Assembly: GCA_018661145.1 (NCBI GenBank)
Contig: JABJIU010000037.1
Location: forward strand, 1 to 17,962
Direction of reading: 5' to 3'
Source of the DNA: Pseudomonadota bacterium
GTDB lineage: Bacteria; Pseudomonadota; Gammaproteobacteria; Arenicellales; UBA868
Length of the DNA: 17,962 bases
The notes under the pieces are model-generated. The model was not told the DNA's origin. It ran no database searches and was given only the letters and a program-made list of their open reading frames with translations. A program made the position numbers and the translations under genes. Shown in pieces: positions 13,847 to 17,962 of the stretch. The first letter of the stretch is position 1, and each line of letters opens with the position of its first letter.

Positions 13847-14425
13847 ATGAACCGTATCCTCAGTATCGTCCAGGTCGGGCATCCCGTACTGCGCGAGCCA
13901 ACAGCAGAACTCACTCCCGAGGCGCTGCAGACCGACGAGATCCAGCAGTTCATCGACGATCTGATCGCGACCATGCGTGCTGCCAACGGTGCGGGACTGG
14001 CCGCCAATCAGGTGTACCAGTCCCTTCGTATCTGTGCTATCGAAGTCCGGGACAACCCCCGTTATCCCTATCGCCCAAACATCCCCCTGACGATTCTCAT
14101 CAATCCTGTGCTGACACCGGTTGGTACTGAGATGTTTGAGAATTACGAAGGCTGCCTCAGCGTGCCCAATCTGCGGGGCAAGGTTCAACGCTACTGCGAA
14201 ATCGATGTCAGTGCGCTGGATCGGCACGGCAACCCGATTAACGACCGCGTCCGGGGCATGACAGCCGCCACCTACCAGCATGAAGTCGATCACCTTCTAG
14301 GTATGCTTTTTCTGGACCGGGTTGAGGACTCAACGAGTCTTGTCACCTGGGACAACTTTGAGCGCTATCACCGGGCGCAGGTCGCCGAAAACGTCCAGCA
14401 ACTGGTGGCCCGTTACGGGAGCTGA
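13847..14425 (+). CDS. Peptide deformylase paralogue in the hut operon
   Basis: This 192-residue metalloenzyme carries all three peptide deformylase motifs: GAGLAANQ (48-55), EGCLS (101-105, metal-binding Cys103) and QHEVDH (144-149, with His145, Glu146 and His149), so it should be catalytically competent. A short insertion (about 69-81, DNPRYPYRPNIPL) marks the divergent second-type deformylases of proteobacteria rather than the housekeeping Def. No fmt or other translation gene is adjacent. It lies inside the hut operon, 22 bases after hutH and 60 bases before hutU, with GGGA ahead of ATG 13847. The frame runs further upstream inside hutH, but that part has no family similarity. As hutG is not in the window, this enzyme may hydrolyse N-formyl-L-glutamate to glutamate and formate (inference). 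Ordinary peptide deformylation is the alternative. Confidence 0.92.
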   Translation: MNRILSIVQVGHPVLREPTAELTPEALQTDEIQQFIDDLIATMRAANGAGLAANQVYQSLRICAIEVRDNPRYPYRPNIPLTILINPVLTPVGTEMFENYEGCLSVPNLRGKVQRYCEIDVSALDRHGNPINDRVRGMTAATYQHEVDHLLGMLFLDRVEDSTSLVTWDNFERYHRAQVAENVQQLVARYGS

Positions 14426-14485
14426 ATCAAATCAGATCCCTATAAGCGACCACTACCAACCATCACCGTGTAAAACCATATCAAA

Positions 14486-16174
14486 ATGACACTGAATCGA
14501 TACGCACCCGAAAGACACATCCAAGCGCCCAAGGGGCCCGAACTGCAATGCAAGCACTGGAGCACCGAAGCCCCAATGCGGATGCTGATGAATAACCTTG
14601 ACCCTGATGTCGCCGAAAACCCCGCGGAACTGGTTGTGTATGGGGGCGTTGGCCGGGCCGCGCGTGACTGGGACAGTTTCGACCGGATAGTCTCCTCTCT
14701 TAAAACCCTTGAGACCGACCAAACATTGCTCGTTCAATCAGGCAAGCCTGTGGGGGTTTTCCAGACCCATGAGCAGGCGCCACGGGTGCTGATTGCCAAT
14801 TCAAATCTGGTGCCACATTGGGCAACTCTGGAACACTTTTCAGAACTCGATCAACGCGGTCTGATGATGTACGGGCAGATGACTGCTGGTTCGTGGATCT
14901 ACATCGGCTCACAGGGGATTGTTCAGGGCACCTTTGAAACCTTTGCCGAGATGTCGCGCCAACACTTCGGTGGATCTCCTAAGGGCCGCTGGATTCTTAC
15001 TGCGGGACTGGGCGGCATGGGTGGCGCTCAACCACTCGCCGCCACGATGAGTGGTTACTCCATGATTGCTGTCGAGTGCAACCGCCAGTCCATCGAGTTC
15101 CGCCTCAAGACCCGCTATCTGGATGCGTGGGCCGATAATGTGGATGACGCGCTGAACCTTGTTGAAAAAGCCCACGGCGAAGGAAGAGCGATTTCTGTTG
15201 GTCTGCTGGGCAACGCGGCGGATGTTTACCCAGATCTTGTCACGCGCTCGCAATCTGACCCTCGCTATCAGCCCGATGCTGTCACTGACCAGACCTCGGC
15301 GCACGATCCACAGAATGGCTACCTGCCCGCTGGCTGGTCTATGGAGAAATGGACAGAGCAACGCAAGACCGATCCCAATGCAGTAGCCGCTGCGTCAAAA
15401 GCCTCCATGGCGATCCAGGTCAGGGCCATGCTCGACTTCTGGGACCGGGGGGTACCGGTCGTCGATTACGGAAATAATATTCGTCAGATGGCTCAGGAAT
15501 CAGGTGTCGCAAATGCCTTTGATTATCCCGGCTTCGTACCCGCCTACGTTCGCCCACTCTTCTGTCGAGGTATCGGACCCTTCCGCTGGGCTGCGCTTTC
15601 GGGAGACCCTGAGGACATTTATCGTACCGATGCCAAGGTTAAAGAACTGATTCCGGATAACCCGCAACTGCATCAATGGCTGGATATGGCACAGAAAAGA
15701 ATTTCCTTCCAGGGAATGCCGAGCCGAATCTGCTGGTTGGGCCTCGGTGATCGTGACCGGGTCGGCAGAGCATTCAACCAGATGGTTGCGAGCGGTGAAC
15801 TCAGTGCGCCTGTGGTCATCGGGCGCGATCATCTCGACAGCGGTTCCGTTGCCAGTCCCAATCGCGAAACCGAGAAAATGAAAGATGGATCTGACGCCGT
15901 GTCAGACTGGCCACTCCTGAACGCCCTGCTGAACACGGCATCGGGTGCAACCTGGGTATCCTTTCATCACGGAGGGGGCGTCGGCATCGGCTTTTCGCAG
16001 CACGCGGGCCTGGTCATCCTCGCCGACGGCTCGGAATCTGCCGACCAGAAACTCGCCCGGGTGCTATGGAATGACCCGGCTACCGGCGTGATGCGCCACG
16101 CAGACGCGGGCTACGAAGAGGCTATTGACTGCGCTCGGGAGAATGGGCTGAATTTACCCAGTATTGGTAAATGA
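14486..16174 (+). CDS. hutU: Urocanate hydratase (urocanase)
   Basis: This 562-residue enzyme adds water to urocanate with tightly bound NAD+ as electrophile, giving 4-imidazolone-5-propionate, the HutI substrate. The nucleotide-binding 'LTAGLGGMGGAQPLAATM' (171-188) and highly conserved 'MMYGQMTAGSWIYIGSQGI' (127-145) are present. So are 'PLFCRGIGPFRWAALSGD' (357-374) and the cysteine in 'SRICWLGLGDRDR' (Cys416, matching Cys410 of the Pseudomonas enzyme). Length is normal. No convincing Shine-Dalgarno precedes the ATG, and the 60-base gap after the deformylase gene is the longest in the operon. I see nothing that separates it from a normal urocanase, although thiourocanate hydratases are close relatives that need structural comparison. 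It ends the operon, facing the convergent DUF3501 gene. Confidence 0.96.
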   Translation: MTLNRYAPERHIQAPKGPELQCKHWSTEAPMRMLMNNLDPDVAENPAELVVYGGVGRAARDWDSFDRIVSSLKTLETDQTLLVQSGKPVGVFQTHEQAPRVLIANSNLVPHWATLEHFSELDQRGLMMYGQMTAGSWIYIGSQGIVQGTFETFAEMSRQHFGGSPKGRWILTAGLGGMGGAQPLAATMSGYSMIAVECNRQSIEFRLKTRYLDAWADNVDDALNLVEKAHGEGRAISVGLLGNAADVYPDLVTRSQSDPRYQPDAVTDQTSAHDPQNGYLPAGWSMEKWTEQRKTDPNAVAAASKASMAIQVRAMLDFWDRGVPVVDYGNNIRQMAQESGVANAFDYPGFVPAYVRPLFCRGIGPFRWAALSGDPEDIYRTDAKVKELIPDNPQLHQWLDMAQKRISFQGMPSRICWLGLGDRDRVGRAFNQMVASGELSAPVVIGRDHLDSGSVASPNRETEKMKDGSDAVSDWPLLNALLNTASGATWVSFHHGGGVGIGFSQHAGLVILADGSESADQKLARVLWNDPATGVMRHADAGYEEAIDCARENGLNLPSIGK

Positions 16175-16194
16175 GCCCCGGAAGCCACAGGGCT
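16174..16194. terminator. Weak hairpin between convergent hutU and DUF3501 genes
   Basis: AGCCC (16174-16178) and GGGCT (16190-16194) can pair around an 11-base loop within the 28-bp convergent spacer. The stem is only 5 bp and no T-run follows, so it is at best a weak bidirectional stop signal. It is listed because the position is where a terminator is expected. Confidence 0.2.
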
Positions 16195-16202
16195 GCAGAA
16201 GT

Positions 16203-16787
16203 TTAGGCTTGCAGATCCGCAACGAGGGCCTGTTGAATTTGTGGACCAATCTCGACCTGATAAGAGTAGTCTGCATGGTCGATGCCGAACTGGACCGTCG
16301 CGCTACCTTTGAATCTGGAAATATCCTGAGGCGATAACTCAAATCGCAAAAAGTGCACGGCGGAAGTCTTCTCGCTGGTCTCCCGCTCGAGATCCTCGTT
16401 CGCAAACGGCCGGATACGCTCATTCCCGTTAACTTCAAGCCATACCGCTTTTTCGACCCCAAGCAAACGCGCCAAAGCTTCACGCCGCTCTTCTACCTCG
16501 GGATACTCCAGCATAAAAGTCGCCTTGAGGTTGGTACCGTCTGGGATAAGAGGATTGTAGGTATCCAGTTCTTCCTGAATCTGATCAGCCTCAAAGATCC
16601 GTTCGATGCGCAGCATCTCCTGCACCTGATACTGCATGGTCAGGGCATCCTCAAAGTAGAGCGTCGCGTGGGGGCCAATCTCGACCCGACGGTTGACTTT
16701 GTGCGCCAGGACGCGGGTCCGGAAGTCCAGCCTTTCGTCGGAATAGGCTTCGAGAGAAAAAAGGTCGCTTCGTGATAACTTCTTCAT
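16203..16787 (-). CDS. DUF3501 family protein
   Basis: This 194-residue soluble protein of unknown function is recognised as DUF3501 from 'LSRSDLFSLEAY' at the start, 'TLYFEDALTMQYQVQEMLRIERIFE' in the first third, 'YNPLIPDGTNLKATFMLEY' in the middle and 'TSAVHFLRFEL' plus 'FGIDHADY' near the end. The family usually travels with an Hdr-like iron-sulfur protein and a rubrerythrin, which suggests a role in oxidative stress or redox balance (known association, not proven function). The start was placed at ATG 16787, 19 bases after the iron-sulfur gene with a GGA ahead of it; an upstream extension would overlap that gene. No signal peptide or membrane segment is visible. It is probably functionally separate from the hut genes. 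Confidence 0.88.
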   Translation of the reverse strand: MKKLSRSDLFSLEAYSDERLDFRTRVLAHKVNRRVEIGPHATLYFEDALTMQYQVQEMLRIERIFEADQIQEELDTYNPLIPDGTNLKATFMLEYPEVEERREALARLLGVEKAVWLEVNGNERIRPFANEDLERETSEKTSAVHFLRFELSPQDISRFKGSATVQFGIDHADYSYQVEIGPQIQQALVADLQA

Positions 16788-16806
16788 AGGAGTTCCAAAA
16801 TAGGGG

Positions 16807-17962
16807 TCAGATTCCATAGGCCTTTCGAAGCAGGCTGATGGGATGCTCCGCGGCACTGCCGTCACCGACGCCGTTCGCGAGGTGATTGCCTGCAATCGGA
16901 CAGTCGCTACCGTAGTGATCCGGCTTGTTCTTCTTGATGGCATTCACCACCGGCCGACCGATTTTCATGGCCTTATCAAAGGTCTCGGCCTTCACGCCGT
17001 AGGTGCCGTCGTGACCGGAACAACGTTCGATCATGGTCACCTCAGTGCCCGGGATCAACTTCAGGAGGTCGCGCGTTTTCGGGCCAAAATTCTGTACGCG
17101 CTGATGGCATGAGGCGTGGTAAACCACCGAACCCAGTGCCGTCACAAATTCTGTATCGAGCAGTCCTTCGCTGTGGCGCAGCATGAGGTACTCAAATGGA
17201 TCAAAAAAGGCATTGGCGACTTTTTGAACCTCAGGGTCATCCGGGAAAAGCAGTGGCAGTTCCTGACGGAACATCAGCACGCAAGAGGGCACCAGTGCCA
17301 CAAGATCCCATCCGGCCTCAACACACTTGGCAAGATGCGGGATATTTTCTTCCTTCGCCTTTTTGACCGAAGCAAGGTCTCCCAGTTCAAGTTTCGGCAT
17401 GCCGCAGCAGCGCTCCTTCTCCGCGATAGTCACGGGAATGTTGTTGCGCTGCAATACGGAAACCAGATCCTCTCCCAGTCCCGGATCATTGCGGTTGCCG
17501 TAACAGGTGGCAAAAAGGGCTACCTTGCCCTGCGTCCGCGCAGTCGGCGTAGCAACGTCTTCAGTCAGCGATGCGAGGCTCGGCATTCTCTTGCGCAAGG
17601 ATCGGGATTCATAGCGGGGAATGCTGGCCTGGTGATGAATGCCGGCAACTTTTTCTAACGTTTTGCGCAAGGGCACCGAGCGGTTAGCCGCGTTGACCAC
17701 AACCGAAATCCCCGGAATCCCCGCCGTCTTGCCGACGAGATCAGTGCTCGTCAGCAGCTTGTCGCGAGTGGATGCGCCTTTCTGAGAAAAACGCACCGCT
17801 TTGGCCCGCAGCATCAGATGCGGGAAATCGATATTCCATTCATGCGGCGGAACATACGGACACTTGGTGAGATAGCAAAGATCGCATAAATAGCATTGGT
17901 CAACGACCTTCCAGTAATCCTGCTTAGCGACGCCATCGACCTCCATGGTTTCGGACTCGTCC
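16807..17962 (-). CDS. Hdr/GlpC-like iron-sulfur oxidoreductase, 5' end cut by window
   Basis: At least 384 residues are open to the right edge. The frame continues without a stop past an internal ATG at 17946, so the true start is probably outside. Counting from that ATG, a 4Fe-4S ferredoxin motif lies at Cys18, Cys21, Cys24 and Cys29 (QCYLCDLCYLTKCPYVPP). The first cluster expected in this family would be in the missing N-terminus. Two CCG-type domains follow: 'FATCYGN...EKERCCGMP' and 'YHASCHQR...ERCSGHDG', the second with CSG instead of CCG, as in DUF3501-linked members. Such proteins resemble heterodisulfide reductase HdrD and anaerobic glycerol-3-phosphate dehydrogenase subunit C, and pass electrons or bind a non-cubane cluster. 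It is coupled to DUF3501 downstream; a rubrerythrin gene would be expected just outside the window. Confidence 0.88.
   Translation of the reverse strand, partial: DESETMEVDGVAKQDYWKVVDQCYLCDLCYLTKCPYVPPHEWNIDFPHLMLRAKAVRFSQKGASTRDKLLTSTDLVGKTAGIPGISVVVNAANRSVPLRKTLEKVAGIHHQASIPRYESRSLRKRMPSLASLTEDVATPTARTQGKVALFATCYGNRNDPGLGEDLVSVLQRNNIPVTIAEKERCCGMPKLELGDLASVKKAKEENIPHLAKCVEAGWDLVALVPSCVLMFRQELPLLFPDDPEVQKVANAFFDPFEYLMLRHSEGLLDTEFVTALGSVVYHASCHQRVQNFGPKTRDLLKLIPGTEVTMIERCSGHDGTYGVKAETFDKAMKIGRPVVNAIKKNKPDHYGSDCPIAGNHLANGVGDGSAAEHPISLLRKAYGI

Noticed and set aside
16174..16194. Confident intrinsic terminator after hutU
   Set aside because: The stem is only 5 bp and no T-run follows, so it is listed at low confidence.
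1..17962. CRISPR array, tRNA, rRNA, insertion sequence or phage genes
   Set aside because: No regularly spaced repeats, structural RNA signatures, transposase motifs or terminal inverted repeats were seen on reading both strands.

Overview
The window looks like a chromosomal catabolic locus from a Gram-negative bacterium, most likely a gammaproteobacterium. It uses the HutF branch of histidine degradation (formimidoylglutamate deiminase), a LysR-family regulator and a DUF3501 / iron-sulfur module common in Pseudomonadota. Genes are densely packed with Shine-Dalgarno-led starts and ATGA overlaps. No rRNA, tRNA, CRISPR array, insertion sequence or phage gene was seen, and no gene-free stretch exceeds 300 bases. 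Taxonomy is inferred, not demonstrated.

Layout. (1) 1-2242, minus strand: a flavin-dependent HpaB-type monooxygenase, a Rid-family protein and the N-terminus of a phytanoyl-CoA-dioxygenase-like enzyme, running off the left edge. They are divergent from (2) a LysR-type regulator at 2375-3277, with a T-N11-A dyad between them. (3) 3261-10730, minus strand, seven co-directional genes in transcription order: TauD-type dioxygenase, PhyH-type dioxygenase, ornithine-cyclodeaminase-like protein, a histidine-ammonia-lyase homologue that has LOST the Ala-Ser-Gly MIO triad, imidazolonepropionase HutI, FAD amine oxidase and a YczE-like membrane protein. (4) Divergent from it, 10856-16174, plus strand: hutF, a canonical hutH, a peptide-deformylase paralogue and hutU. 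(5) 16203-17962, minus strand: DUF3501 and a partial Hdr-like iron-sulfur protein, a separate module.

How the genes work together. The four standard enzymes HutH, HutU, HutI and HutF are all present, but they are split across a 125-bp divergent promoter region. The final formyl-removing enzyme HutG is missing, and a complete peptide-deformylase-type hydrolase sits between hutH and hutU, where it could take that role. The hutI operon also encodes oxidative and lyase enzymes that ordinary histidine breakdown does not need. The most interesting reading is that this operon channels a modified histidine or imidazole compound (N-methylated, betaine, hydroxylated or thiolated) into the Hut pathway, with the MIO-less lyase doing an elimination that needs no electrophilic MIO group. 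Ergothionase, a HAL relative that releases trimethylamine from ergothioneine, is the known precedent. The substrate is inference; the motif losses and gene order are read directly from the sequence.
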